Source: an uncultured Rhodospirillales bacterium (GTDB taxonomy: Bacteria; Pseudomonadota; Alphaproteobacteria; Acetobacterales; Acetobacteraceae). Taken from it: a stretch of 39,966 bases of DNA. The stretch lies in the NCBI GenBank assembly GCA_903845065.1, contig CAIMWH010000162.1, positions 1 to 39,966 on the forward strand. The letters run 5' to 3'. Made by a program: the position numbers and the translations under genes. How positions within the stretch are numbered: the stretch's first letter is position 1; each line of letters starts with the position of its first letter. The notes beneath the pieces were generated by a model. The model worked only from the letters and a program-made list of their open reading frames with translations. It was not told where the DNA came from and ran no database searches. Positions 17,579-27,725 of the stretch are shown here, piece after piece.

Positions 17579-18169
17579 ATGCGGCCCTTCGCCATCCTAG
17601 GCCTGCTTGTCTCGCTCACCGCGTGCCAGTCGATCGGTGATACGGTTGGCGGCATCGTCGGAAATCCGGCCGACGGGCTGTTCGATCTGTTCGGCGACAC
17701 GATTTCCTTCAAGAGCAACCCGAACCGGCCGGTGCCTGAAAGCGACACCATCCGCCGTGCCATGGGCGAGGATGTGCAGTCCGAGCCGATGCTGTCCGAA
17801 GGTGGCAATATCTGGCCGGTGATGCCGCGCCAGGAGCCCACCATGCAGGACCTGCAGAAGGCGCCGCCGCCGGTGGGGCAGAAGCCCGCGCCGGTGCAGG
17901 GTTCGTCGACGCCGCCGGCGCCGATGCCGGTGGCACCCGTTGCCGCCGCCCCGGCCCCGGTGCCCAGCGTTGCGGCGCCCGCGATCATCGTGCCGGGCAC
18001 CGCGGTGGCCACGCCGAAGGGTAACGCCATCATCACCAACGGGCAGAACGGCATCATGAGCTACACCCTGCCGAGCGGCGCCACCGGCCGCGCCATCGAC
18101 AACGGCAATGGCACGATGACGCTGATCGGCGCCGACGGCCAGGTGATCTCCGTTCCCGCGCCGCGCTAG
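17579..18169 (+). CDS. Predicted lipoprotein of unknown function
   Basis: This is a 196-residue protein with a lipoprotein signal, MRPFAILGLLVSLTACQSIG, where LTAC gives Cys16 as the acylated residue. A middle region of about 65 residues is rich in Pro, Ala and Val (for example APMPVAPVAAAPAPVPS). The C-terminal part has short beta-like repeats such as GNAIITNGQNGIMSY and GNGTMTLIGADGQVI. No enzyme motif is seen. It is likely a periplasmic or outer-membrane anchored protein. AAGGAA lies about 10 nt before the ATG. It sits between mobB and moaD, with moaD starting 6 nt after its stop, but nothing ties it to cofactor synthesis. Confidence 0.85.
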   Translation: MRPFAILGLLVSLTACQSIGDTVGGIVGNPADGLFDLFGDTISFKSNPNRPVPESDTIRRAMGEDVQSEPMLSEGGNIWPVMPRQEPTMQDLQKAPPPVGQKPAPVQGSSTPPAPMPVAPVAAAPAPVPSVAAPAIIVPGTAVATPKGNAIITNGQNGIMSYTLPSGATGRAIDNGNGTMTLIGADGQVISVPAPR

Positions 18170-18175
18170 CCCGCC

Positions 18176-18439
18176 ATGGCAGGCACCATCCATGTGCTCT
18201 ACTTCGCCTGGCTGCGGGAGCGCGTCGGGAGGTCCGAGGAACGGCTGAGCCCGCCCGACTCGGTTTCCACCGTCGCCGGGCTCATCGACTGGCTCAAGAC
18301 CCTCAGCGATGGGCATGCCCGCGCGTTTGCCGCCGGGCCGCTGGTGCGTTGCGCGGTGAATCAGGATTTCGCCACGCCGGATGCCACGGTGAAGCCGGGC
18401 GATGAAGTGGCGTTTTTTCCCCCCGTGACCGGCGGCTGA
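18176..18439 (+). CDS. moaD: Molybdopterin synthase small subunit MoaD
   Basis: This 87-residue ubiquitin-fold sulfur carrier ends in Gly-Gly (PPVTGG), the terminus that is adenylated and thiocarboxylated before sulfur transfer to precursor Z. IHVLYFAWLRERVGRSEE at 5-22 is the typical MoaD start. The stop is 1 nt before the moaE ATG, so the two synthase subunits are coupled. Confidence 0.95.
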   Translation: MAGTIHVLYFAWLRERVGRSEERLSPPDSVSTVAGLIDWLKTLSDGHARAFAAGPLVRCAVNQDFATPDATVKPGDEVAFFPPVTGG

Positions 18440-18440
18440 C

Positions 18441-18905
18441 ATGGCGACGGTGCGGGTGCAGGAAGCGGATTTCGATATCACCGCCGAAGTGGCCGCGCTG
18501 GGGGCCGGGCGGGCGGATATCGGGGGGATCGGCAGTTTCATCGGCACTGTGCGGGACGTGGCGGGCGGGCGGACGATCACCGCGATGACGCTCGAACACT
18601 ATCCGGGGATGACCGAGCGTGCCCTGGCGCGGATTGCGGCGGAGGCGGAGGGGCGCTGGCCGCTGCTGGGCTGCACGCTCATCCATCGGGTGGGCCGGTT
18701 GCTGCCGGGGGAGAATATCGTGCTGGTGCTGGCCGCCTCGCCGCATCGCCATGCCGCGCTGGAGGCCACCGCGTTCCTGATCGACTGGCTGAAAACCGCC
18801 GCGCCGTTCTGGAAGAAAGAAAGCTTCGCCGATGGCAGCGAGGCGTGGGTGGATGCCCGCGAGGCCGACACGGCGGCGACCGAGCGGTGGGGACGTCCCG
18901 CCTAG
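18441..18905 (+). CDS. moaE: Molybdopterin synthase catalytic subunit MoaE
   Basis: This is a 154-residue subunit that converts precursor Z to molybdopterin with MoaD. Diagnostic segments are GSFIGTVRD, LEHYPGMTE, HRVGRLLPGENIVLVLAAS, and the catalytic-lysine stretch APFWKKESFADG. It follows moaD by 1 nt and is the last gene of the pgsA-to-moaE series. The downstream TPR gene starts 59 nt after its stop. Confidence 0.96.
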   Translation: MATVRVQEADFDITAEVAALGAGRADIGGIGSFIGTVRDVAGGRTITAMTLEHYPGMTERALARIAAEAEGRWPLLGCTLIHRVGRLLPGENIVLVLAASPHRHAALEATAFLIDWLKTAAPFWKKESFADGSEAWVDAREADTAATERWGRPA

Positions 18906-18964
18906 CGTTCATTTTGGGTTCATGAATGTGCGGCAGTGTTCCGGCGGTCACAAAAGGTGCCGCC

Positions 18965-20809
18965 ATGTCCGCAACCCTTCTCGCCGCTGATCCGTTCACC
19001 GATATCATCGCCCAGCTTACCGATGCCCTTGCCGCCCATCGGCGGGGGCGCTACCAGGCCGCCGAGGCCGGGTATCGAGCCGTGCTTGCCGAGGAGCCCT
19101 CGAACCCCACGGCGCTGCGCCTGCTCGGCATGCTGTATCTCGCCACCAATCGGGCCACGGCCGCGGTGATTGTGCTGGATACGGCGGTGGAGGCGCACCC
19201 GGAGGATGCGGATTCGCGGGTGGCGCTCGGGGATGCCTGTGCCGCGATCGGGGATACTGCGGCGGCGATCGGGCATTACCGCGCGGTGCTGGCGGATCTG
19301 CCGGGCCATCACGCCGCCCGCGTCAATCTCGCCAATGCGTTGCGGAGCGCCGGGGATCATAGTGGGGCCATCGCCGAATGCCGCCTGGCTTTGGCGACGG
19401 CGCCGCGGTTGATCGAGGCGCATATCACCCTCGGGGCGGCGCTGCTCAGTGCGGGGCGGATTGTCGAGGCGATCGGGGCGTTTCGTACTGCGGTGGGGAT
19501 TGACGGCACCTCCGGGCTGGCACGCTGCGGGTATGCGATGGCGTTGCTGCGCGATCGGCGGGCGGTGGATGCGCTCGATGCGGCGTTGCGGGCGATCGAG
19601 GCGGCGCCGATTTCGGCCGAGGCGTGGTTCATTCGCGGGGCGGCCGAGCGGGCGCTGAAGAAATATCCCGCCGCGCTGATTTCGCTCGATCACGCCACAC
19701 GCTGTGATCCGCGCCATGCGAAGGCGCGGCTGGCGCTGGGCAATACGCGGGCCGACCTGGATGATCTGGCGGGTGCGGAGGTTGATATCCGGGCAGCCAT
19801 TGCGGCCGATCCGGGCCTGCCGGAAGCCCATGCCAGCCTGGGGTTTGTCCTTACGGCGCTCGGGCGGGCGGGCGATGCCATCGCCGCGTGTGACGTCGCG
19901 ATTGCGCTGCGGCCGGATTTCGCGCGTGCCTACTGGAACCGCAGCACCGCCCATCTTCTGCTGGGGGATTTGCCCAGCGGGTTTGCCGATTATGAGGAGC
20001 GGCGGCGCGATCCGCAGTTCGCGGCGGATTTCGGGGCGATGACCGGGCCTGAGTGGAACGGCGAGCCGTTGGAAGGGCGCACCCTGCTGGTGATGGCCGA
20101 GCAGGGCTTGGGCGATACCATCCAGTTCGCCCGCTTCCTGCCCCATATCGCCGGCGGCCGGGTGATCCTGGCCTGTGCGGCGCCGCTGGTGCCCCTGTTG
20201 CGACCGCTGGGCGAGACCGTGCCGCGCGATATGCCGCTGCCGGCGCATGATCTGTTCGTGTTCCAGATGAGCCTGCCCCGCATCCTTGGCACCACGCTTG
20301 CCACTATTCCGTCGGCGGGGGGCTACCTGAGCGCCGATGCCGCGCGTGGCGCGCGCTGGGCCGTGGCGGCGGGGCGCCGGCGTATCGGTATCGCCTGGGC
20401 CGGTAATCCGGACCACAGCAATGATGCTCGCCGGTCCATTCCCACTGCCGCCCTCGCCCCGTTCGCGACGCAGGATGCCGACTGGATCAACCTCCAGCGC
20501 GGTGCCCGTGGGGCGGAACTTGCCATCATGCACCGGATGCCGGCGCCGCCGACGCGGATCGCCGATTTCGCCGATACCGCCGCGTTGATCGCGACGCTTG
20601 ACCTGGTGATCACCGTGGATACGGCGGTTGCCCATGTCGCGGGGGCACTGGGCAAGCCGGTGTGGGTTCTGCTGCCGCATGCGCCGGACTGGCGCTGGAT
20701 GCTGGAGCGGGCCGATTCGCCGTGGTACGCCAGCGCCCGGCTGTTCCGGCAGGACAGCCCGGGCGACTGGGACGGGGTGATCGCGCGCGCGGTGGCGGCG
20801 CTGCGGTAG
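18965..20809 (+). CDS. Tetratricopeptide-repeat protein with C-terminal glycosyltransferase-like domain
   Basis: This is a 614-residue protein. Residues about 10-365 form consecutive TPR units, for example RRGRYQAAEAGYRAVLAEEP and HYRAVLADLPGHHAARVNLA. Residues about 380-614 resemble the GT-B domain of heptosyltransferase/GT9-like proteins: MAEQGLGDTIQFARFLP, RIGIAWAGNPDHSND, and DTAVAHVAGALGKPVWVLLP. Such TPR-glycosyltransferase fusions are common in this group and are often annotated without a known acceptor. No signal peptide is visible, so it is likely cytosolic. The ATG at 18965 with AAAGGTG upstream was preferred over ATG 18926. It converges on the ureohydrolase gene with a 5-nt gap. 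Confidence 0.87.
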   Translation: MSATLLAADPFTDIIAQLTDALAAHRRGRYQAAEAGYRAVLAEEPSNPTALRLLGMLYLATNRATAAVIVLDTAVEAHPEDADSRVALGDACAAIGDTAAAIGHYRAVLADLPGHHAARVNLANALRSAGDHSGAIAECRLALATAPRLIEAHITLGAALLSAGRIVEAIGAFRTAVGIDGTSGLARCGYAMALLRDRRAVDALDAALRAIEAAPISAEAWFIRGAAERALKKYPAALISLDHATRCDPRHAKARLALGNTRADLDDLAGAEVDIRAAIAADPGLPEAHASLGFVLTALGRAGDAIAACDVAIALRPDFARAYWNRSTAHLLLGDLPSGFADYEERRRDPQFAADFGAMTGPEWNGEPLEGRTLLVMAEQGLGDTIQFARFLPHIAGGRVILACAAPLVPLLRPLGETVPRDMPLPAHDLFVFQMSLPRILGTTLATIPSAGGYLSADAARGARWAVAAGRRRIGIAWAGNPDHSNDARRSIPTAALAPFATQDADWINLQRGARGAELAIMHRMPAPPTRIADFADTAALIATLDLVITVDTAVAHVAGALGKPVWVLLPHAPDWRWMLERADSPWYASARLFRQDSPGDWDGVIARAVAALR

Positions 20810-20814
20810 GGCGG

Positions 20815-21789
20815 CTACTTCGGCTTGCGCGCGTCCCACGCCTCGGCGACCAGGCACAGGATTTCGAACAGCAGCGAGGCGCCGTTGAAGGCGGTGAGGG
20901 TGCCGGGGTCGAAACTGGGGGCGACTTCGACGAGGTCGGCGCCGACGAAATCGAGGCCGCGCAGGCCGCGCAAGAGGCGGATGGCTTCGAGCGCGGTGAG
21001 GCCACCGGCTTCGGGGGTGCCGGTGCCGGGGGCCTGGGCGGGGTCCAGGCTGTCGATGTCGTAGGTGAGGTAGACCGGGCCGTCACCGACGATGTGGCGG
21101 GCTTCGCGGACGGCGTGGGCCCAGCCGTTGTCATGGAATTCCTCCATGTCGAGCACGCGCATGCCGGAGTCGCGGCTGAAGCCCCACATGTCGGCATCGT
21201 TGGTGGTGCCGCGGATGCCGATCTGGATGGTGCGCTTGGGGTCGATCAGGCCCTCCTCGACGGCACGACGGAAGGGGGCGCCGTGGTGGAAGCGGGAGCC
21301 GAGATAGTCATCCCCGGTGTCGCAATGGGCGTCGATGTGGATGAGGCCGGCCGGGCGCTTGGCGGCGACGGCGCGCAGGATGGGCCAGGAGATCGAGTGG
21401 TCACCGCCGATGGAGACCGGGATGACGTTGGCTTCGACGATGGGGCGGAGGAAGGCCTCGATTTCGGCCAGCGCGCCGGTGAGTTCGAAGGGTTGCTCGA
21501 TCCAGCAATCGCCGAGATCGCGGATGCGGGCCAGTTCGAACGGCTTGATGCCGGTGGCGGCGTTGTAGCGGCGCAGGAGGGAGGATTGGTCACGCACCGC
21601 GCGGGGGCCGTGGCGGGCGCCGGTGCGGTTGGTGACGCCGCCATCGAAGGGGACGCCGATGAGGCCGATGTCCACGTCCGCCAGGGTTTCGGTGTGGGCG
21701 GTGCGGAAGAAGGTGGAGATCCCGGTGTAGCGCGGGCGGGCCTGGGGGTCGGCGAGGTCCGGGTAGCGGGCGGGCTGCTTGAGCGTCAC
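20815..21789 (-). CDS. speB: Ureohydrolase of the agmatinase / guanidino-acid hydrolase family
   Basis: This is a 324-residue binuclear manganese hydrolase that releases urea from a guanidino compound. The metal ligands are seen in GGDHS (His131), DAHCD (Asp153, His155, Asp157) and YDIDSLDP (Asp244, Asp246). RFHHGAPFRRAVEEGLID is close to guanidinopropionase and guanidinobutyrase as well as agmatinase, so the symbol is a family-level label. Translation starts at GTG 21789, overlapping the stop of the upstream AmpG-like permease gene as GTGA, so the two are coupled. That pairing suggests the permease may supply or export a related metabolite. Confidence 0.88.
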   Translation of the reverse strand: MTLKQPARYPDLADPQARPRYTGISTFFRTAHTETLADVDIGLIGVPFDGGVTNRTGARHGPRAVRDQSSLLRRYNAATGIKPFELARIRDLGDCWIEQPFELTGALAEIEAFLRPIVEANVIPVSIGGDHSISWPILRAVAAKRPAGLIHIDAHCDTGDDYLGSRFHHGAPFRRAVEEGLIDPKRTIQIGIRGTTNDADMWGFSRDSGMRVLDMEEFHDNGWAHAVREARHIVGDGPVYLTYDIDSLDPAQAPGTGTPEAGGLTALEAIRLLRGLRGLDFVGADLVEVAPSFDPGTLTAFNGASLLFEILCLVAEAWDARKPK

Positions 21790-23045
21790 GTCGGGGTCTC
21801 CTGCGGCGGATGGCGGCGAAGGATATGAAGCATCACCAGCATGCCCGGCAATGCGGCGGCCATGGCGATGGCGTAGAAAGCGGTCCAGCCGGTGGCGACG
21901 GCGAGGAAGCCGGAAAACCCGCCGACGGTGTGGGAGGCAATGGGGGCCACCGAGGTCAGCAACGCATACTGGGTGGCGGCGAATTCGCGCCGGCAGAGGC
22001 CGGAGAGGTAGGCGAGGAAGGCGGCGGAGGCCAGGCCCTGGACGAAGGCTTCGGTGACCACCGTGCCGTAGAGGACGGGGTGGTTGCCCGGCAGGGTGCT
22101 GAGCAGGACGTAGAGGCCCATGGCGCCCATCTGGACGAAGCCGGTGGAAATCAGCGCCCGTTGCAGGCCGATGCGGGAGACCAGCCAGCCGCCGGCGGCA
22201 ATGCCGGATAGCGTGGCCACCAATGAGAACGGGCCGATGGCGGCGGCCACGGCCGCGCGGTCAAAGCCGAGGAAACGGTAGAACGGGGCGAGCATCACGC
22301 CGGCCATCGCCTCGCCGAGGTTGAACAGGGCGACGTAGGCCAACACCGCGAAGGCGCCTGGGCGGCGCAGGAAATCGCCCAGCGGCGCGCGGACCGCCTG
22401 CACGCTGCGGGCAAGCCAGCCGCCCACCGTGCCCACCCGCGCCATCGCCGGGGGTTCGTCGGCCAGCACCGTGGCGCCCACGCCTAGGGCCGCCAGCCCG
22501 GTGACCACCCATAGCGCGCCATGCCAGCCGATCGATCCCGCCGCAGCGATCACCCCGGCGCCCGAGACCAGCATCGCTACCCGGTAGCCCCACACGTACA
22601 GAGCCAGCGCAGCGCCCTGGCGGCGAGGCTCGAACGCCTCGATGCGCCAAGCGTCGATCGCGATGTCCTGGGTGGCCGAGAAGAACGCGATGCAGGCGCC
22701 GGCCATGATCGCCAGCACCGGCACCGCCGCAGCGTCGCTCAGGGCCAGCCAGGCCACGCTTGCCACCAGGAACGGCTGCACCAGCAACAACCACCCCCGC
22801 CGTTGGCCAAACCGCGCCAGCCCGAAGGGCGGCCGTACCTCGTCCAGCACCGGCGCCCACAAGAACTTCAAGGTGTAGGACAACCCGATATTCGCGGTCA
22901 GCCCAATGGCCTCCAACGATACCCCGCCCTCAGTCAGCCACTGCCGCAAGGTAAACCCCGACAACGCCAACGGCAGCCCCGACACAAACCCAAACGCCGC
23001 CATGACAAGGAGGCGACGGTCCGAGAAAAAGGCGGGGGATTTCAC
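21786..23045 (-). CDS. AmpG-like major facilitator superfamily permease
   Basis: This is a 419-residue transporter with about 12 membrane segments. The N-terminal part DRRLLVMAAFGFVSGLPLAL followed by TLRQWLTEGGVSLEAIGLT, then LKFLWAPVLDEV and SATQDIAIDAWRIE, is the AmpG family pattern (inner-membrane importers of anhydromuropeptides). The open frame extends to 23141, but that part is repeat-derived. GTG 23045 was chosen because AAAGGA lies 7-8 nt upstream and the encoded protein then begins just before the family homology. It is coupled to a ureohydrolase gene, an unusual partner for a muropeptide permease, so the substrate is open. Confidence 0.87.
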   Translation of the reverse strand: MKSPAFFSDRRLLVMAAFGFVSGLPLALSGFTLRQWLTEGGVSLEAIGLTANIGLSYTLKFLWAPVLDEVRPPFGLARFGQRRGWLLLVQPFLVASVAWLALSDAAAVPVLAIMAGACIAFFSATQDIAIDAWRIEAFEPRRQGAALALYVWGYRVAMLVSGAGVIAAAGSIGWHGALWVVTGLAALGVGATVLADEPPAMARVGTVGGWLARSVQAVRAPLGDFLRRPGAFAVLAYVALFNLGEAMAGVMLAPFYRFLGFDRAAVAAAIGPFSLVATLSGIAAGGWLVSRIGLQRALISTGFVQMGAMGLYVLLSTLPGNHPVLYGTVVTEAFVQGLASAAFLAYLSGLCRREFAATQYALLTSVAPIASHTVGGFSGFLAVATGWTAFYAIAMAAALPGMLVMLHILRRHPPQETPT

Positions 23046-23156
23046 CCTCGGGTCCTTTGGTGAGGCGGGAGGGGTAAGAAGGAAGGCAAGGCCAGGGCTC
23101 TGCCCTGGACCCGCTGGGGGCGAGCGCCCCCAGACCCGCATCCGTTGAGATAAGAG

Positions 23157-23230
23157 TCTCCTGGACTGAGAGAGGGCGCCAACCCAGCCGTTGCCACGGC
23201 AGAGTAGGCGCCCTCTCTCAGTCCAGGAGA
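23157..23230. repeat. Perfect 24-bp inverted repeat with 26-nt loop
   Basis: The left arm 23157-23180 starts TCTCCTGGACTG and ends AGGGCGCC. The right arm 23207-23230 is its exact reverse complement. The 26-nt loop is 23181-23206. Arms this long are rare by chance and imply either a recent mobile hairpin element or a strong structured RNA. It is embedded in the cluster of shorter repeats. It could also terminate transcription from either side, although no T-run follows. Confidence 0.85.
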
Positions 23231-23277
23231 TATCCTTGCCTTAAAGGGAAGAGGTCCAGGGGCTCGGCCCCTGGTGG

Positions 23278-23311
23278 GGTCGAGGGGCAAAGCCCTCGCC
23301 TTGCTTCCCTT
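23278..23311 (-). repeat. GC-hairpin repeat, family B copy 1
   Basis: Read on the minus strand this begins GGGAAGCAAGGCGAGGGC and ends CCCTCGACCCC, forming the CGAGGG/CCCTCG hairpin. It matches 37024-37055 with only a few differences, all in or next to the loop. Confidence 0.75.
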
Positions 23312-23364
23312 CCTGCCCATCCCGCAGCACCAAGGGCCAGGGGGCGAACCCCCCGGCCTTTTTC

Positions 23365-25200
<1,836 letters not shown>

Positions 25201-25414
25201 CGGTGTTCCGAGCGTAATTGGTGCGGGATTTGCTGCGGCGCACACATAAGGGATGAACCGCGCCGAGGCGAGGGAAAACCGCGCGCCCGGCATGCAAGGC
25301 AGGCAGAACGGGGCCGATTTGCCGGGGCAGGTGCGGTTTGGCCGCCTTCCCCCCCTCGTCAGGGCCGGGAAACTGCGGCACGGTTCGGCCCTCCAACCGC
25401 GAAGGAACCTCGCC

Positions 25415-26980
25415 ATGAAGCGCCGCACCCTTCTTGCCGCCGCTGCCGTTGCCCCGCTGGCCCGCCCTGCTTTGGCACAGGGTTCGAACCGGGTGCTGCG
25501 GTTTGTGCCCCAGGCGGACCTCGCCAACCCCGATCCGGTATGGTCCACCACGGTGATCGCCGCCGAGCACGCCTACCTGGTGTGGGACAAGCTGTATGAC
25601 CTCGACGAGAAGCTGATCCCGCAGAAGCAGATGGTGGGGGCGGACGAAGTTTCCGCCGATGGGCTGACCTGGAAGCTGATGCTGCGCGAGGGGCTGAAGT
25701 TCACCGACGGGGCGCCGGTGCGCGCGCAGGACTGCATTCCCTCCATCATGCGCGCGGCGCGGCGGACGCCGATTGTCGAGAGCTTGATGGCGGCCACCAA
25801 CGAGTTGAGCGCGCCCGATGACCGCACGCTGCTGTTCCGGCTGAAGAAGCGCTACACGCTGCTGCCGTTTTCGCTCTCCAGCGCGTTCATCATGCCCGAG
25901 CGGATGGCCAAGACCGATGCGTTCACCATGATTTCCGAGCATGTCGGCAGCGGGCCGTACAAGTTCGTGCCTGCGGAGTGGAAAGCCGGCGCCGGGGCGC
26001 TGTATGTGCGCAACGAGGGCTATGTGCCGCGCGCCGAGCCCGCCAGCATGTGGGCGGGCGGCAAGGTGGCCCATTTCGACCGGATCGAGTGGCACACCAT
26101 CCCCGATCCCTCCACCGCGGCGGCGGCGTTGCAGCGCGGCGAGGTGGACTGGGTGGAGACGCCGCTGCTCGATCTGGTGCCGAGCCTGCGCAAGTCCCCG
26201 GGGGTGAAGGTGGCGACGTTCGACACGCTGGGCAGTTGGATGATGATGGCGTTCAACCACTACCAGGCGCCGTTCGACAACGTGAAGCTGCGGCGCGCGG
26301 TGCTGGCGGCGGTGAACCAGACCGATTTCGTCGATGCCGTGGTGGGGGACCAGGCCGACCTGGGGCATACCGGGGTGGGGTATTTCCCGCCGGCCTCGCC
26401 CTATTCCAGCACCGCCGCGATGCCGCCGCTGAACGGGCCGCGCGACCTGGCGGCGGCGCGCAAGATGGTGGCCGAGAGCGGCTACAAGGGCGAGCCGATC
26501 GTGCTGATGTCACCGTCGGACCAGCCGTCGATCCAGCAGAGCGCACAGATCGCCAACGCGCTGATGAAGTCGATAGGGCTCAACGTCCAATACACCAGCC
26601 TGGACTGGGCGACGATGCTGCAGCGGCGCAATTCCAAGGAGGCGCCGGAAAAGGGCGGGTGGTCGGCGTATTGCACGAGCTGGGTGGGGCTTTCGGTGGC
26701 GAGCCCGGCGACGCATCTGCCGTTGCGCGGGGACGGGTTCAAGTCCAACGCGTGGTGGCGGCCGATGAACGAGGCGATGGAGCATCTGCGCGACGCCTGG
26801 TTCGATGCGCCCGATCTCGCGGCGCAGCAGAAGATCTGCGAGGACATCCAGCGCATGGCGTTCAGCGAGGTGCCGTGCATTCCGCTCGGGCTGACCTTCC
26901 AGCCGACGGCGTTCCGCGACACGCTGTCGGGGTTCGCGCGGGCGCCCTATCCGGCGTTCTGGGGGGTGAAGAAGGGGTAG
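25415..26980 (+). CDS. Family 5 ABC transporter substrate-binding protein (orphan, normal domain order)
   Basis: This is a 521-residue periplasmic binding protein of the peptide/nickel type. The signal peptide MKRRTLLAAAAVAPLARPAL carries a twin-arginine-like RRTLL start, so Tat or Sec export is possible. Domain order is conventional: LMLREGLKFTDGAPVRAQDC early, GSGPYKFVPAEWKAG in the middle, APFDNVKLRRAVLAAVNQTD, then the second-lobe segment QSAQIANALMKSIGLNVQY. GAAGGA lies about 8 nt before the ATG at 25415. No permease or ATPase genes adjoin it, so it must share a transporter encoded elsewhere or have lost its partners. A repeat element follows directly. Confidence 0.92.
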   Translation: MKRRTLLAAAAVAPLARPALAQGSNRVLRFVPQADLANPDPVWSTTVIAAEHAYLVWDKLYDLDEKLIPQKQMVGADEVSADGLTWKLMLREGLKFTDGAPVRAQDCIPSIMRAARRTPIVESLMAATNELSAPDDRTLLFRLKKRYTLLPFSLSSAFIMPERMAKTDAFTMISEHVGSGPYKFVPAEWKAGAGALYVRNEGYVPRAEPASMWAGGKVAHFDRIEWHTIPDPSTAAAALQRGEVDWVETPLLDLVPSLRKSPGVKVATFDTLGSWMMMAFNHYQAPFDNVKLRRAVLAAVNQTDFVDAVVGDQADLGHTGVGYFPPASPYSSTAAMPPLNGPRDLAAARKMVAESGYKGEPIVLMSPSDQPSIQQSAQIANALMKSIGLNVQYTSLDWATMLQRRNSKEAPEKGGWSAYCTSWVGLSVASPATHLPLRGDGFKSNAWWRPMNEAMEHLRDAWFDAPDLAAQQKICEDIQRMAFSEVPCIPLGLTFQPTAFRDTLSGFARAPYPAFWGVKKG

Positions 26981-26985
26981 GCAGC

Positions 26986-27107
26986 GCTTCTTTTTGAAAA
27001 AAGAAGCAAAAACTTTTTTATCCAATGGCTTCGCCCCTCTCCCGCGGGAGGGGCGAAGCCATCGGGGAAAAGTTTTTTGGTTCTTTTTTTCAAAAAAGAA
27101 CCGCTTC
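26986..27107. repeat. Composite inverted AT-tract repeat, family A copy 2
   Basis: Two inverted copies of the family A repeat face each other across a near-perfect palindrome. The left copy has hairpin GCTTCTTTTT/AAAAAGAAGC (26986-27007) followed by AAAAACTTTTTTATCC. The centre 27025-27062 is ATGGCTTCGCCCC...GGGGCGAAGCCAT, broken only by one extra dinucleotide. The right copy has AAAAGTTTTTT then GGTTCTTTTTT/AAAAAAGAACC (27079-27102). It lies between convergent genes (binding protein and the Cys-rich membrane protein), where it could act as a two-way transcription stop. Confidence 0.82.
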
Positions 27108-27114
27108 GCTGGCA

Positions 27115-27693
27115 CTACCTGAGCTTCCCCCGCAACTCTTCCAGGCGCGCCCGATACGCCTCGGCGTCCCCGTAGTCGGTGAAGTCCTTGTAGCGGCTGT
27201 GCGACTGCCGCACCTGGGTGGCGTGGCGGATGGGGCACCAGTACTGCTCGGTGCGCGCCGCCACCTCGCGCGCGTAGGCGATCACGCCGTTGCCGTAGCC
27301 GCAGTAGACGCAGTTGATTTTCTCGATGGTGTTCAGATAGGGCAGCCGGTGACGGTCGATCACCACGTATTGGCTGCGGGTGGCCCGCGCGATGCCCCAG
27401 GCGCGGAAGCAGATGTGCTGGTAGATGAACAGGCTGAGGTCAAGCAGGGCGAACGGCACAACCATGCCGTAGATCACCGGCGCTACCAGGATGTTGAGCA
27501 GCGGCGCGCTGATGATGTAGCGCAGGCTGCTGGTGCGCAGGCGGCGCTGGGCCTGGGCGACGCCGGCATCGAAGATCGCGCGCCCCTTGGCGAGGCGGTA
27601 GTTCAACTGGGCGCGCTGGTTGTCGAGCTTGCCGGCGATCTCGTCTTCGAGGGCGTGGATCTGGGCGAACAGGCGATCGAGTTCTTCGTTCAC
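27115..27693 (-). CDS. Membrane protein of unknown function with CxxC...CxxxH cluster
   Basis: This is a 192-residue conserved-looking hypothetical. Residues about 1-55 are a charged, probably coiled-coil helix region. Residues about 58-100 hold one or two membrane segments (SAPLLNILVAPVIYGMVVPF and the following stretch). The C-terminal part carries INCVYCGYGNG (Cys128, Cys131) and YWCPIRH (Cys153, His157), which could ligate zinc or iron. I do not recognise a characterised family. The GTG start at 27693 has GGGAG 9 nt upstream. It is the last gene of the minus-strand run beginning at nadE, 32 nt after the cyclase gene. Confidence 0.78.
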   Translation of the reverse strand: MNEELDRLFAQIHALEDEIAGKLDNQRAQLNYRLAKGRAIFDAGVAQAQRRLRTSSLRYIISAPLLNILVAPVIYGMVVPFALLDLSLFIYQHICFRAWGIARATRSQYVVIDRHRLPYLNTIEKINCVYCGYGNGVIAYAREVAARTEQYWCPIRHATQVRQSHSRYKDFTDYGDAEAYRARLEELRGKLR

Positions 27694-27725
27694 GGCGCGG
27701 CGCTCCCGGGGATCAGGGCGGCAGG

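Larger units (their letters stand above)
23046..23364. repeat. Cluster of GC-rich hairpins and a long inverted repeat between ampG-like gene and typA
   Basis: This 319-nt region without a gene is almost entirely hairpin-forming. In order it holds CCAGGG/CCCTGG (23092-23108), CTGGGGGC/GCCCCCAG (23114-23133), a 24-bp perfect inverted repeat (23157-23230), CCAGGGG/CCCCTGG (23256-23274), CGAGGG/CCCTCG (23281-23298), and a GGCC-flanked G/C-tract hairpin (23335-23358). Segment 23278-23311 in reverse complement matches 37024-37055. It looks like an array of REP-like elements rather than coding DNA. Confidence 0.8.

Noticed and set aside
23046-23141. N-terminal extension of the AmpG-like permease from the open frame start at 23141
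   Set aside because: The extra 32 residues are encoded by the hairpin repeat DNA and lack homology. A GTG at 23045 has a well-spaced ribosome site.
23335-23363. G/C hairpin followed by TTTTT read as the typA terminator
   Set aside because: The T-run follows the hairpin on the plus strand, whereas typA is transcribed on the minus strand and ends at 23365. It is in the wrong orientation for typA.
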